DNA from: Takakia lepidozioides
Taxonomy: Eukaryota; Streptophyta; Takakiopsida; Takakiales; Takakiaceae
Direction: 5' to 3'
Length of the DNA stretch: 64,000 nucleotides
Assembly: GCA_030704615.1 (NCBI GenBank)
Contig: CM060734.1
Span: 33,310,042 to 33,374,041, forward strand
Shown: positions 1 through 12,432 of the stretch, piece by piece
Layout: every line of letters starts with the position of its first letter
How positions within the stretch are numbered: the first letter of the stretch is position 1
Made by a program: the position numbers and the translations under genes
The notes under the pieces: generated by a model
Seen by the model: only the letters and a program-made list of their open reading frames with translations
Told to the model about the DNA's origin: nothing
The model's database searches: none

Positions 1-819
1 ATTGAGAATAGGGAAATTCTTCGTCTTCAATATACAGATTTGTCAAACATCTACTCATGCTATCAACTACACTGAGATCGAGATAGATTATATCTGGAAT
101 ATCTTCCATAACAAGATCCATTTGCAAGATATCATCAGAGGTGGCGAACAAGTCACTTGCAAAGTTAGCTCACATAGTCTCTCCTTGAAACATATGTTCA
201 AATGCACATAGAATGTACATTGTTCTTAACCGGACACAATCATCTATGTATGACATCCAACATGACACCAAGCCTTCCACAACCAAAGAGCTACCCACTC
301 ACGCATCTTGGATACATGTGTGATCATCTTCACCTCCGCAGCTGGACACCTGCCTCAGCTAATTGTCTCTGAATTTCCAAAGCAGACCACTTTATTGAAT
401 TGCTCTGCAAATGAACATTTCAAATGTCGTTGTAATATCACATCAGCATGTTGTAGTTTAGACGTGCAATTAGTATGGATAAATAACACATATATATTTG
501 GGTGGCTTTCTCGCATGTATGAACTTTGTTGACCTATGCACGCTCGAATAATCCATCAACCAATATCATTTTCTGAGAAGTAGGCAATCCCAGGAGTGTC
601 TTTTCTTTGACCAAATAAGATACAAGAGTTGTCTCCACAAATTCTTTTTATATGTGGATAAGTCTATTACGGATGGCTTGAAGAATTTGCTCCTTGGTAT
701 GAGAGCTGTTGGGAGGTTGTTGGTTAGTGTTTAAATATAGTGTTAGTACAGTCTGTCAATATTGGATATTTAAAGACAAAAACAACTGAGGACTTTGGTA
801 ATCTGTTACATGCAACAGC
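1..819. other. No recognisable gene
   Basis: AT-rich sequence. The only open frames are short and resemble no family I know. It adjoins a dead DDE transposase gene and may be part of that element or older repeat debris. Confidence 0.4.
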
Positions 820-1560
820 TTTAAAGATCAGTCTGAAGTGGATTAAGAGATATATGCACCACGAGCTTGAGTGGAGCTATTGACGTTCAAGCACTGCACA
901 TGGAAAAAGTTTGTTTGATTGGGAGAAGCAGGGTACGACAATGACATATTGTGTAACATATCTTGTTGTCATGTATGCTATTCCAGCAAGTCTTGTTGTT
1001 GAAACATAGATCAAACTGATATCTATTTAGTTCCGATGGCTGGAGAACGAACATGGGAAAAACATTATAGGAAGGATGTGGTTGGGGTAAAGGATATCAA
1101 AAGAGTTGTTACAATTTGTGTTTCATCTTCTGCTGCTGGCAATTTATTGCCTTTTCATGTGGTCTTACAGGCAAGACAAAAAGGTCTTTGTCTCATGGCA
1201 TTGAGGCTCGGCGCATTGAGACTTGTGGATTTCGCTGGATAATGTATCCAAATCACTAGTCTAATGTGGTCTGTGCTAATTATCAGTCTTCCAAAAGTGA
1301 TGGTGCTTTAATAACCATTGGGACTACATGAGCTTTCAGAATCTTCCGTACCTATCATGAAGATAAGAGATCACCAAGCAAAATCAAATAATTTTTAAGG
1401 CATTTGGAGGTCTTTGAAACTGGGACACACTAACGGTGAAAGCAAGCTACGGTGGCTAAGAAAAATCCATTGTGTGGCTTATACAAGAAGTCCCAAGGTT
1501 TTTCAGAATTTTTATTTGATGATCATGAAAAAATATAGACACTAGATTCATCCATCCTGA
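820..1560 (+). pseudogene. Degenerate pogo/Tigger-like DDE transposase
   Basis: Translated in pieces, the stretch reads like the centre of a pogo-type DDE transposase: a W-I-K-R-Y-M helix-turn-helix end with a following S-T-A-H-G-K, then YAIPASLVVET, where the family has an IPxELVVNxDQT motif around the first catalytic Asp, then LVPMAGERTWEKH, then a VVTICVSSSAAGNLLPFHVV strand, and finally MYPNH followed by SNV, where the family usually has NHWSN. Stops and small frameshifts interrupt it (after ELEWSY, after VVET and after NH), and the first catalytic Asp is lost. It is a relic without function. I see no terminal repeats. The family call rests on remembered motifs. Confidence 0.6.
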
Positions 1561-2879
1561 AAGATATGAACCATCCAAAGTTGACAGTAATAGACATTAT
1601 GGCATTATTTCTATTTTTCTAGTATAAGTTATTATTCATTTTTTATTTTATTTTTATATCTTCGTTATATCGCATAATGGGACTCGGGCTACTCTTCATC
1701 TACATGAAATGTACCTTTTAGTGAAGCAAGTTCATTGTTTTACTTTCTTTCTATGCATTCATGTACTTTGGCAAAAATCAGTTTTTCGATGCTCACAATA
1801 ATATAGAGAAGTAAGATATTTATTTTTTTGATATTTTCTACATGACTTTAGTATCTTAAAGAGTAGAGCAATACTAATAAGTCTTTTTTATCATATTTAT
1901 TTTCTATAATGAGTACAAAAATCCATAACAAGTCTTTTTATGGACTGTGACACAGCGTATGCAGTTTTCTAAAGTCTCATTTCTTGGTGAGAATTTAAAG
2001 ATTAGAACTTGTAGTAATTGAAAACATAATAGTGAGTCTCATTTTCATCATTGTAATAAAATTTTGTCTCTAAGGTACAATTGAATCAAACTACGTCATG
2101 TAAAACACTGCTGTGACACAAAAATGTAGTCACCGTAATCTGCTTTCACCCCTAAATAGTCTATCATAAGGGCCTAGAAATCCACCAGGTGCTCTATATG
2201 ATTTTCTCATGTCATTAACCACATCAGTGATGTTACGATGACAGTTCATAGCAGCTTCAACTAGTGGCAATAGATCAGCAGCAAATCACTTGGTGTAATA
2301 TTGCGGAGAATTGTGCCTCTGGCTAGAATTTCCTCGAACCTCCAACTCTTGGGTCTCATATACCTCATATTGACTCATGGGTCTGCTGCACCTTATCAAC
2401 AACCGAGGATACAAGCTGAAGTAGACTTGAATGTACCTTGCAAGGTCGGCCTACCTTCTGCTTACGACGTATAGTGCTCTAAGATGTAGTACTACTTCTA
2501 CCTTTTCAAGAGCATCCAAGTGCTCCTCTCTAGTCACTCTAAAAAACCTGGATAAAAGCATTGATTGCTTCATTCATATGTCAATCACACCAGATGTTAC
2601 CTACCAAATGTATAAAATTTGTCTACATTTCATGTTTATCTTGTATTCTTATTATGCACGGGCTTTGACTGGCAGAGATTCTAAATCTTGTCTCATTAAG
2701 CAAATAAACCAATCAATTTTATCCTAAACTTTATCTAATGAGCGGAGTGCAGACTTGCAGAGGCAGCCTGCAGATACAGCAATGGCGCGCGGACGACAGG
2801 GCGGACAAACAGTAGCAAAGCATAAGAAAAGGAAGGATTGGATTCTCCTCCCAAATCATCACTTCTGCTCTGGTTTTTG
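1561..2879. other. AT-rich sequence without recognised gene
   Basis: Short frames only, none with a recognisable domain. The stretch lies between the transposase relic and the satellite and may be decayed transposon sequence. Confidence 0.35.
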
Positions 2880-3790
2880 AGGTGGTTTTTTTTTTTTTAA
2901 TAATTGTTTTTTAATAAAATTTTAATGCATTTGGATAGCTGTGGTGATGATCGTCGACGATCATCACTTCTGCTCTGATTTTTATTTTTTATTTTTATTT
3001 TTTTCATATGGCATTTGGGTAGATGTAGGGATGATCATCGACGATCATCGCTTCTGTTCTGATTTTTGAGTTTTTTAATTTTGTTTTTAGCATTTGGCAT
3101 TTGGATAGATATGTCAACGATCATCACTTCTTCTGATTTTTTATTTTTATTTTTTATTTTGTTTTTTTGTTTTTGCATTTGGCATTTGGGTAGATGTGGT
3201 GATGATCGTCGACGATCACTTCTGCTCTAATTTTTTAGTTTTTAGTTTTTAGTTTTTTCGCCATTTGGCATTTGAGTAGATGTCGTGATCACTTCTATTA
3301 TGGAATCTGAGTTTTTTTGTTTTTTTTTTTTTTTTTGGCATTTGGTATTTGGGTAGATGTCGTGATGAACGTTGACGATCATCACTTTTGCTCTGATTTT
3401 TGAGTTTTTTCTTTTTTCTTTTTGCATTTGGCATTTAGGTAAATGTGGTGATTGTCGTCGATGATCACTTCTGCTCTATTTTTTTTTATTTTTTTGCGCG
3501 CATTTGGCATTTGGGTGGATTTCGTGATCACTTCTGTTCTCGTTTCTGAATTTTTTATTTTTTATTTTTTATTTTTTTGGCATTTGGTATTTGGGTAGAT
3601 GTTATGATGAACGTCGACGATCATCACTTCTGCTCTGATTTCTTAGGGTTTTTTTTTGTTTTTGGTATTTGGGTAGATTTGTGATAATTGGTGACGATCG
3701 TCACGTCTGCTATGATTTCCGATTGTGTTTTTTTAGTGCATTTGGTTGATGTCATGATCATCAACGATCACAACTTCTGCGTTGATTTCT
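2880..3790. repeat. Satellite of about 80 bp units with a GTCGAC-centred palindrome
   Basis: About eleven diverged units, each made of GCATTTGGCATTTGGGTAGATG, a palindrome, ACTTCTGCTCTGATTT and a run of T/A. The best palindrome is the perfect 20-mer GATGATCGTCGACGATCATC at 2,946-2,965. Good or partial versions lie at 3,030-3,049, 3,201-3,218, 3,364-3,383 and about 3,606. Units start near 2,926, 3,008, 3,094, 3,174, 3,262, 3,337, 3,424, 3,500, 3,579, 3,663 and 3,740. The T-rich spacer varies in length. Confidence 0.85.
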
Positions 3791-3989
3791 TATAGTGAAG
3801 AGAGGTGACAGAAATGAGGAGGCAGACTGACAATGATAACTTGGGTCTATTAAATGATTCTTCCCACCTTACGAGATTGGATTTGCCGAGAGATATCAAG
3901 TTTGCTAGCTTGTCATAATGGAGTTTCGGAGGAGCGGTTGATTCTGCTCACGAATCTTGCATTGCAGTTCATATGTTCCGCTAGTTCTT

Positions 3990-4700
3990 GTGTATTATTT
4001 GTCTCAATGGTTCAATTTCGTCCAAATCATGAATTCTCTGTAAAATGGTTTGTGAACTTTAAAACCCTCTACACTAGTAACAGTTTCTATGTGTAATAGA
4101 TATGTAGCCTCTCTCTCTCTAGCATACTCCAAAAAGAGAAGCATCTCTATGTGTAGTAGCTGAAAACCTTGATCATGAATATATTTTTTGTGTTCAATAA
4201 ATCTATACTTTACCTCTTTTTTACTCATTGGTAGCTTATTACATCCATACACCCAAATGTATACCATGGAAACTATGATCATGGATTGAACCTGTGAAAT
4301 AGTTTGTATTCACAAATACTCTACATTATGGCAATTTCCATGTTCAACTAATCTATAATGCTCTTTTTAGCATATTCCATAGAGAAGCCTCTCCCACACA
4401 CTCAAATATGTACTATATATAATATTGAAGTCTTGATCATGAATCCCCTATAAAATATTTTGTGGACACAAACCTTGTATACTAGTGTCAATTTATATGT
4501 GTAATAGGTATATGTCTCCGTCTCTATCATACTCCAAAGAGACGCTTTTCTATGGAGAAGCCATTCTATGTGTATTAGCTGGAAACCTTGTTCATGAATT
4601 ATCCGTCTCTAGTATACTCCAAAGATAAACCTGTCTATGGAGAAGTCTCTCTATGTGTAGTGGCTAGAAACCTTGATCATGAATTCCCTGTATAATATAA
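3990..4700. repeat. Diverged tandem repeat (CTCTATGTGTAGTAGCTG units)
   Basis: Repeated blocks read 'TCTCTATGTGTAGTAGCTG', 'AAACCTTGATCATGAATT', 'CCCTGTAAAATATTTTGTG' and 'CATACTCCAAAGAGAAG', for example near 4,020, 4,145, 4,430, 4,563 and 4,651. The copies differ in length and order, so this is an old local duplication. No coding potential is seen. Confidence 0.6.
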
Positions 4701-7500
4701 TGGAGGCATGTTATGTTCAATTGGGAGCCATGGAAGAAAGCACACCAAGCATAAGTGTACTTTCCATATTGATGGAGGCAGTTTTCATGTCATGAGATAC
4801 TAATTGAAAACTAATATTGCTTCCATTATCAAACCACGATCATGGATTCTATCCACTCATGGTTTCCCTTCTGATTATGATCCATTGTGTGAAAGAGCAA
4901 AAAAATTGCAAGTGGGTCAAAGAATCAAATCTTACTTGCTTAATTCTTGATTGTTTGAATGCTTGAGTGCTTCAGTGTGTGGAAGATAGCTACAATCTAC
5001 ACCCATCAATCAACCTAAAACTTAATAATGCATGAATAATCACATTAAACTCACTTAAATGCACGCCTCAAGCATACAACTCACCTCCAAGCAAACTCCA
5101 CGCTCAAGTAAGCAAGTGAGCCGCCGCCCTAAACCTCCTAAATCCTAAACCCTAAACCCTTAGATCTTCACCCTAAAGTTTGGACCATTGACCACCCTAA
5201 AGATCTAAAGTGACCATGGACCATAGTTGTGAGAGCATGGCTAGGCACATGGGACATGACAAAGCATAAGGCATGGTGCATTGAGGGTCATGGAGCATGG
5301 AGCAAGGTGGGCATGGCTATTGAGGGTCATGGCAGCTCATGGCTATTAAGAAGTAAACATGGCGAAGGAAAGGGCATGTGGGCCTGACAGTGGGGGCTTG
5401 TTCACTGTATTAATGGTAGAATGGCTTTATTATAGTCATTAATGACTCATATCTTGTAGGGACAAGCCTCTTTTGAGGCTGATCATAGATTACAAATATC
5501 CCAAGGTTTTTTTGCCCAAATCCAAACAACTAGGAAATCCCATACTTATGGTTTTCACTGTGCTAGTTGCATAAATGCATTTTTATGCTAAGTCGTAGAA
5601 GAGAACAATGGCTAAAGAAGAAATTGTCTATAGAGACAATGTGTCATTGACCTTCAAAGTCAGAAAGGAGTCGTATCACTACCGAATAGCCTATGCCATG
5701 ACACAAATCCACCCTCTCATATTTTTCTAGGTACACTTCCATATTCTGAATGTATCTACTTTTAGCCTTTGCAAGGCATCATATTTCAATTCCCCACTTG
5801 ACAGGTTTTTTGGTCATATTGTTACAAATTACAGTATTTCCACTTATACTTTACCATCATCTCGTCGATGCACAAATTCTGTTTAAGTTGATTGTAGCTC
5901 AGTATATAAGATATTTTGTGCGTTTACCAACCATCTTGTTTTCACCAATTTATCATATACGAAATTTCCACTGTCTACAATTACAGTGGTATTGTCAACA
6001 AAGTGGACGCATCGCAAGATTGCCTCCCACCTGTTTCTGGTCATAATTTGTTAATTGTATCACACGTGAAGAAATCATGGTTAGCCTTCCAAAACAATCT
6101 AGTGTTAGGCAACTTTTTTATCCCCATGAGGATATGGACAACCTAGGGGAAGTCACTTGGCATGAATTCCAAACCATGTGCGATAAAACATAGGGTCCAA
6201 CAAACTCTTGAAAAATCAATTTCTTAAAAGATTTAATTTTAACAAAGGGTTGTGGTATCATGAAAATTACATTTATTAAAAATAAATAAATAGGGGTACT
6301 TCTTTGCCTTTGTGTTACAATTGTTTTTTAAAGAATATAAGAAAAAAAAAATTGTGGAGCTAGGATTCCCTACACCATTATGATTATTGTCACTTATTAG
6401 CCAAAGAAAAACTTGTATGTGTTAGATAGCAATGATGCATACTCATTGAATGAGTTTGTTAGTGAACGATAGTAGGCCATATTTGCCTGAATAAAGTTAA
6501 TGTATTTTGTTGTTTGTTGTGCATGCTACTATTTTTTTTTCCTTTCAAATTGAACTTTATATAATACTTTAAAGTAAATTTGGGTGTTAATAAGAACAAT
6601 CTAGTCTTTTTTATAATTCAAAAACAACAAGCAATGCGTGCAAAACTACGTGAGAGAGAGATGAAACCATGGGAAGAGAATGAAACAGACGAAGTTGCCC
6701 CCACCAAACCCCTGCCACTACAAAACAGAAATTTGCTTTGTTCCTTCAAATCTGCCCAATCTGCTTTTGTATGCCCAATTGCTTTTGTATGCATGATGTA
6801 CACACGGACACCCTATGCATGCATGCACCAAAAATAACAAAATCTTGGTAACATGTTTAAATTTTACACATGTTTAAGCAACCAAATCGGCCCATTTAGG
6901 GCCTTGAGGGCATTTAGGGGTTAAAAGTTCATTGATCCAAAAGCGTTTCACCAATTATGCTACAAGCTTTATTCATATACATATATTTCAAAGTTAAAAA
7001 TGTGGACTCTCAGTGCCATATCAAGCCTAACTTATGGTGTCACTTCACTCTAAAAGACTGCAACCTTCCAGTAGCTTCATTTGCATATGACACTGAAGTG
7101 AGCCCTTAGCCACATTTGTTGGCTCCTCCTTTAAGGGAGAGACAATGCAGAGGTATTTTTCTCCTGATATACCTTCCCTAGGTGGCACTAGTTTTAAATA
7201 GTAACATGAGTTGAAGGCATGCTATTGTAATCGAGTGGTACAAAGTTCAAATATGCAAAGGAGCAATTTGCGATTTTTTTCAATAGTGTGGAGCAGTGGA
7301 TGAAAAAGTTCGACTATTATGAATAAGGTGTCCACTAGAGAGAACTGAAAAGGTGACCTGAGAGAGGGATGGAACTGAAAAAATGTGGCATAAATAGCTG
7401 ATGTTAGATGAAATGTGCAGTTTTCTATTAAAAAAATGATGAAAGGACACGTGTTAGAAGGTTTGGAATTATTCTAGCGACGACCGAAGGTCAGAAGCTA
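4701..7500. other. Gene-poor stretch with short low-complexity tracts
   Basis: No recognisable gene on either strand. It holds a telomere-like tract (CCTAAACCCTAAACCCT) at about 5,140-5,160 and a CATGG-rich low-complexity stretch at about 5,220-5,350. The open frames near 5,750-6,150 and 6,580-6,840 match no family I know. Confidence 0.4.
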
Positions 7501-8640
7501 GTTTAGCGTAGAGCAGGAATAGGGTGCCATAGTGCCTCGTCATCATCGCCACATCATCGTCACCACGTCATCGTTGCCACGTTTCGTCGTCGTCAATTTT
7601 CATCGGACCTGCCCGAACTGCCCGAAAATGTCAGTGCAGCGCGAGGAAGGGATGACTATACCAGGCATCCTTGCACGGAGGGGTTTCACGCAATGTGGTG
7701 AGGGCACCTTCTTCTTCGACCTATTTCAGCCTGTTTTGCCTCTCATCAGACTCGGCCCTGAGATGCCTGTTATCAGAGTCGTCCCTATTCATGTTGAATT
7801 CTATAAGTTAGCTTGTTGGTTGATCTATGGTGCTTTTGGAGTGATTTTGACATGTTACTGCCAATATGGCAACAGGAAAGAATCAAAAAACAGATAACAG
7901 AGACGAGGAGAAGCACTGGAATGAATACCTATGATTCCCTGTGGAAGGATAGCTACATGGTGGTTTTGGAGTGATTTTGACATGTTACTGCCAATGTGGC
8001 AACAGGAAAGAATCGAAAAACAGATAACAGAGACGATTGGAATGAATACCTATGATTCCCTATGGAATGATAGCTACAAGAAACCTACATGGGTAGATGG
8101 TCAATTGGAAGCCGCAGCAGCAGCGACACAATTGATAAAATCAGGCACTGCTAATCAAGGCATTCTTCAACACATTTCACCATGTTTTTCCCTCTTATCA
8201 TAATCGGCCCTAAATTTCCATTCAATTGAGCATAGGAACTAGTGTGATAAGTTGAGTTGGGTGTTTCCTCGAAAAAATCTAGGCTGTCATTGTCAGCTGC
8301 TAGCAGCAAGGCAAGGATGTATGCATGATTTGTGCATGGATAGCTGAAGAAGCAAGGGATAGAGTGTGGCTCCAGATTCAGGCACTGCTAATGAAGGCAC
8401 CTTCTTCAACACATTTCACCTTGTGTTTCCCTCTTAACAGAATCGGCCCTAAATTTCCATGTTGAATTCTCCAAGTTAGTTGGTTGAGTGAATCTAGTTT
8501 GGAGTGACCTTGACATGATACTGCCAATGTGACAACATGAAAGTATCCAAAAACAGGTAACAGAGACGAGGAGAAGCTGTGGAATTAATATTTTTCTGAC
8601 CCCAGTCAATGGTGGTACAGACGAATGCCTGTCAGATTAC
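7500..8640. repeat. Repeat family associated with PPR fragments
   Basis: Several blocks recur here and again inside the CACTA element. They are 'AAAACAGGTAACAGAGACGA' (near 7,885, 8,015, 8,550, 10,595 and 12,915), 'ACACATTTCACCATGTTTTT' with 'AATCGGCCCTAAATTTCCAT' (8,170, 8,410, 10,980, and loosely 12,770), and a block with GCAGCAAGG, CATGATTTGTG and GGAGCAGGGATAGAG (8,300, 10,800, 12,480, 13,095). Two near-identical copies at about 7,840-7,960 and 7,965-8,080 are in tandem. It is probably flanking or intronic sequence of a multiplied PPR gene. Confidence 0.65.
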
Positions 8641-9165
8641 TAGATGTCATTCTGACACTGCCCTAGTGGACATGTATGCCTTAAGCAGTAGCACCCGGGT
8701 GATATCCTTGTCCGAAGCTAGTTCACTTACTACACCCTTCTTAGAACTTGAAATCATGTTGAGAACTAAGATTTCTCTTGAGACGGGTGGACATTGCAGT
8801 ACCAGAGGTTTTTGTTGCAGGCTTGCTAGGGTCAATGCTCATCTATTTTATTCAAAAAGGTGTGACACCCAACAAGGTCACATTTGTTTGCCTTCTCACC
8901 GCATGTACCAACTTGGCGGCCCTGGAAAAGGGCGAGGAGGTTCATGCTGTCATTATCAAAGCTGGAATTGCATGAGATATCATTCTGGAGACAACCCTCA
9001 TTGACATGTATGCCAAATGCAGTGGACTTAAGGATGCCCGTGAAGTGTTCGACAACATGGTTGAACGGGATGTGGTCTCATGGAGTGCTATTATTGCAGG
9101 ATATACTCAGCATGGGTGTGGCGGAGAGGCTCTACAACTGTTTGAAGAAATCCCCAGTTCCAGTC
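8640..9165 (+). pseudogene. PLS-type PPR pseudogene fragment
   Basis: One frame reads VTFVCLLTACTNLAALEKG, EEVHAVIIKAG, then TLIDMYAKCSGLKDAREVFD, NMVERDVVSWSAIIAGYTQ and HGCGGEALQLFEE. This is the standard P-L-S repeat grammar of plant PPR proteins, most of which act on organelle RNA. A TGA stop at 8,973-8,975 interrupts the frame. The 5' part (8,640-8,780) is recognisable only by ALVDMYA and is shifted. Similarity ends abruptly near 9,165, where LINE sequence follows. There is no start, no transit peptide and no E or DYW domain, so it is a broken fragment. The TGA could come from CGA by C-to-T change. Confidence 0.8.
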
Positions 9166-9181
9166 TCCCCCCCACCTCTCA

Positions 9182-9383
9182 TGTCCCTGCAGACATCCTC
9201 TGGGAAGACACAATTCCATCAGCAGAAGCTGAGCAACCAGTCCGGAAGGAAAAGTTAAAGGCTCAAGCGCAAAAGCTGGAACAAAGAGGTGATCTCATGT
9301 ATTTCCCAGGCAAGATGCACCCAAGAGCCTCGATTCGCAGATGGGTTACGGAACACCTCGGGGCGGAAGGCGGCCTGGCACAA
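9182..9383 (+). pseudogene. LINE ORF1, 5' portion
   Basis: The frame reads about 67 residues (ADILWEDTIPSAEAE, then KLKAQAQKLEQRGDLMYF and ASIRRWVTEHLGAEGGLAQ) up to the CAA codon at 9,381-9,383, where the CACTA element begins. It continues in phase at 14,221. The W-V and following H-F-Y pattern fits the start of a DUF4283 domain, the plant LINE and Ty1 gag-associated domain. The true start codon is not visible. Confidence 0.65.
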
Positions 9384-10124
9384 CACTACAAGATATGAGC
9401 GTTTTTAGGACTACGGATTTGGCGGAGTCATAAAAACGGCACTAGGTATACGACTACAGAGCGCTAAAATGCGTTGCAGTCATAGTTTTATCACTTTATA
9501 GTAATGGATATCACTACATGACTCCGGAAAATTAGGGAGCATTGGTCAAACATTGTTGACCATGATGACAAGGATGGTTTTATGACTAGTGTGATATGTT
9601 TGACTACACGTGGACAACGTTTCATGGAATCTTGTGACTCCATGACTGAAGATGGTTTTACAACTCTATTTATACGACTACATCCCTACACGTGTCATTT
9701 TGAAAGCACATACATGAATGTATTCATCCATTGGATGAGTTTATCCATCGATGACATGGCATGTAAACTTATGAGTCCCTTACTGCAAATTGTTTTATTA
9801 CTCTATATATATTACTACATCACTACACATGTCATTTAAAAGGCATATACATTAATGAATTCATTCAATGGATGGGTTCATCCATCCGCCTATACGGTGT
9901 GTCGATTTGATATTTGTTCAATAAATTGGACCTGGATGGACGTGGCTTAACAAGGATCGCAAGATATATGAGATTAAAATACGTGGTTGTACAAGGTTAG
10001 ATCATGTGATGGAAATTATTTTGAATCGTTAGATTTTACAGGATCTAACGGTCTAGATTGTTTAAGATCTAACAGTTTAAGATTACACCACCGAACTTTA
10101 CACCGGGCTGGGACTTAGGCTTTT

Positions 10125-10250
10125 TTGTCTCCTGCGTTTCACCATCTATTTGATGTTGTGTCATGGAACGCGATGATCGCAAGATATGCAGGGGCGTGGG
10201 ATGGAGGCTTTGCAGACCTTCCTACTCTTGAGCAAATGATGCAGGAAGGA
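10125..10250 (+). pseudogene. Captured PPR fragment 1 in the CACTA element
   Basis: About 40 residues read DVVSWNAMIARYAGAWDGGF and LPTLEQMMQEG, one PPR unit comparable with 'DVVSWSAMxAGYAQQGCGMEA' in the other fragments. It runs into a purine-rich GAGGAGA stretch and has no further PPR homology. Confidence 0.6.
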
Positions 10251-11053
10251 GAAGAGGAGGAGGAGAGGAGACGAGGAGAAGATCCCAACATTCTTGTGAG
10301 CTCGCCGTTTTTGGGAGAGAGACGAGACGAGGAGACGCTCGCCGTTCTTGGGAGAGTAAGCTTGGTCTTAGCAGGCCGTGTTTCAATCTCTGCCTGCTCA
10401 GCTGCACCGTGGTGGTTCGATCTCACATACCAATCCCACATTACCTGACTACAGATACAAGCAGCACACACAAGGGGTCCTTTTGGGCTGATGGTCGGTC
10501 GTATCCTCTATGGGTCATGACACAAGGTAAAGGACAATGTGGTGAGGATACCTTCTTCTTTGACCTATTTCAGCCTGTTTTGTCCTGAAAGTATCCAAAA
10601 ACAGGTAATAGAGATGAGGAGAAGCTTTGGAATGAACACTTTTCCGACCCCAGTCAATGGCGGGACAATGGAGACAAAAAGGTGAATGCATGTTGGACTA
10701 CACTAGAGAGAAGTAGATGCAATTTAGAATTAGAATTACTGTAATAATTAGGGTTGGGGTTTGCTGGAAGAACTTCACGCCGTCAGTGTCAGCTTCTAGC
10801 AGCAAGTATTCATGATTTGTACACAGACAGGGGTAGCTAAAGGACCAGGGATAGAGGTCCAGGTTCATCCAAGAGGGCCGGATTTCAAACACAAGATTAG
10901 TTCTGATTCCCCGTGGATCAATAGCTACAAGAAATCTGCTAATGAGAAAATGGTCTGCTAATGAAGGCACGTTTTTCAACACATTTCACCCTGTTCTTCC
11001 CTCTTATCAGAATCGGCCCTAAATTTCCATGTTGAATTCTGCAAGTTAGTTGG

Positions 11054-11400
11054 TTGAGTGAGTCATGGAGTGCGATGTTTGCAGGGTATGCACAACAGGG
11101 GCGTGGGATGGAGGCTTTGGAGACCTATGAGCAAATTATGAGGGAAGGGATACTGAAGCCCGACCACATAACGTGTGTATGTGTTTGCAATGCGTGTGCA
11201 AGCCTGGCAGCCCTGGAAAAGGGCAGAAGGTCCATGGTTGCATCGTCAAAGCTGCAAATGTACCAGATGTCATTTTGAACACTCCCCTGGTGGACAATAT
11301 GTATGCCAAATGTAGGTGTAGCAAGGATGCAAAGGGAGTGTTCAACAACATGGCTGAACAAGATGTGGTGTCTTGGAGTACCATGATGACCACCTTCCCC
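11054..11400 (+). pseudogene. Captured PPR fragment 2 in the CACTA element
   Basis: The first frame reads SWSAMFAGYAQQGRGMEA, then ETYEQIMREG, KPDHIT and ACASLAALEKG. A frameshift at about 11,220 leads to KVHGCIVKAANVPDVILNTP, MYAKCRCSKDAKGVFNNMAE and QDVVSWSTMM. That is about three PLS repeats. It ends in a CT microsatellite at about 11,407-11,444. It has no start or end of its own. Confidence 0.75.
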
Positions 11401-11404
11401 GGTG

Positions 11405-11406
<2 letters not shown>

Positions 11407-11444
<38 letters not shown>
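11407..11444. repeat. CT microsatellite
   Basis: Uninterrupted TC/CT dinucleotide repeat of about 38 bases following PPR fragment 2. Confidence 0.95.
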
Positions 11445-11447
<3 letters not shown>

Positions 11448-12059
11448 CTCTAATGCCCTCACACAGTCCAGTGGAAATACAGTTAGGCATTAAACCTCCC
11501 TAAACTTGTTTTGAATATGTGACATGGGCAAGGACCTTAAGGAGTATCTCAATGGCCTACCTGCCCTCGTCACTAGACTGAAATTTAAACTCGGGGTGGG
11601 ACAACTACAAGTGCATCCACGAGCTACCACACTTAACATACATGTTGACAAGGGTGTTGTGTAGAAAAGCATTTAATGCCTTCAATCCACTTAATATAAT
11701 GTGAGCATATGCACCTGATTTTCAGTTTGCAGGCCTTTCAGCTTGATGCTCTTATGCTTGAGACAGGGGACTTAGGTATCTGAATATGCTGAAATTATGC
11801 CTAGCTGGTTGAAGTTTGTAGAGCCTCTTTCAGTTGCAGGATGGGGAAGGCAGGGGACAAGGAGGCAGGGGAAAAATAGAATATTGTTCAGTATGACTCT
11901 TGGAGCCATTCCAGCTTAAAATGTGATGATGTCTCCATTGGGGCATGGACCTCTTGGTTGTTTACAAGGGACTTGGTAGGGTCAGCATGATCATAGGAGT
12001 GTATGAAGGCTGGCAGCCCTGGAATTTTATAACCAGATGTCATTCTGAACATCCCCTAA

Positions 12060-12432
12060 TTCTAGACATATATGCCAATGTCATGGGAGTGTTCAACACT
12101 ATGGCTAAACGAGATGTGGTGTTGTGGAGTGCGATGCTTGCAGGGTATGCACAGCAGGGGTGCGGGATGGAGGCTTTGGATACCTATGAGCCAATGATGG
12201 GGGAAGGGGTGAAGCTCGACCACATCATTTTAGTGTGTGTTTGCAGTGCGTGTGCAAGCTTGGGAGCCCTGGAAAAGGGCAAAGAGGTGCATGGTTGCAT
12301 CACCAAAGCTGGAATTGTACCATATGTGATTCTGAACAATACCTCGTGGACATGTATGCCAAATGTGGGAGCATTGAGGATGCGGAGGGAGCCTTCAACA
12401 CTATGGCTGAACGAGATCGTGTGATAAGTTGA
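12060..12432 (+). pseudogene. Captured PPR fragment 3 in the CACTA element
   Basis: It reads GVFNTMAKRDVVLWSAMLAG, YAQQGCGMEALDTYEPMMGE, ACASLGALEKGKEVHGCITK and AGIVPYVILN. After a one-base shift it continues VDMYAKCGSIEDAEGAFNTM and AERD, then stops. It is close to fragment 2 and to the copy outside the element at 8,640-9,165, so all four come from one multiplied PPR family. Confidence 0.75.

Noticed and set aside
2880-3790. CRISPR-like array
   Set aside because: The repeats vary and the spacers are low-complexity T runs in a eukaryotic genome. It is a satellite.
5138-5162. Telomere-like tract as evidence of a chromosome fusion
   Set aside because: Only about three degenerate hexamers. 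Such words occur by chance in this AT/CCTAAA-rich DNA.
7532-7897. Open frame of 121 codons as an independent gene
   Set aside because: Its second half lies in a repeat block that recurs several times in and outside the CACTA element, and the first half is a CATCGTC low-complexity start.
8973-8975. TGA in the PPR frame as a site of U-to-C RNA editing
   Set aside because: Such editing is an organellar process. This is nuclear DNA and the fragment has no gene ends, so a plain nonsense change is simpler.
11136-11490. Minus-strand frames with Arg-Glu repeats
   Set aside because: They are translations of the CT microsatellite opposite the PPR fragment.
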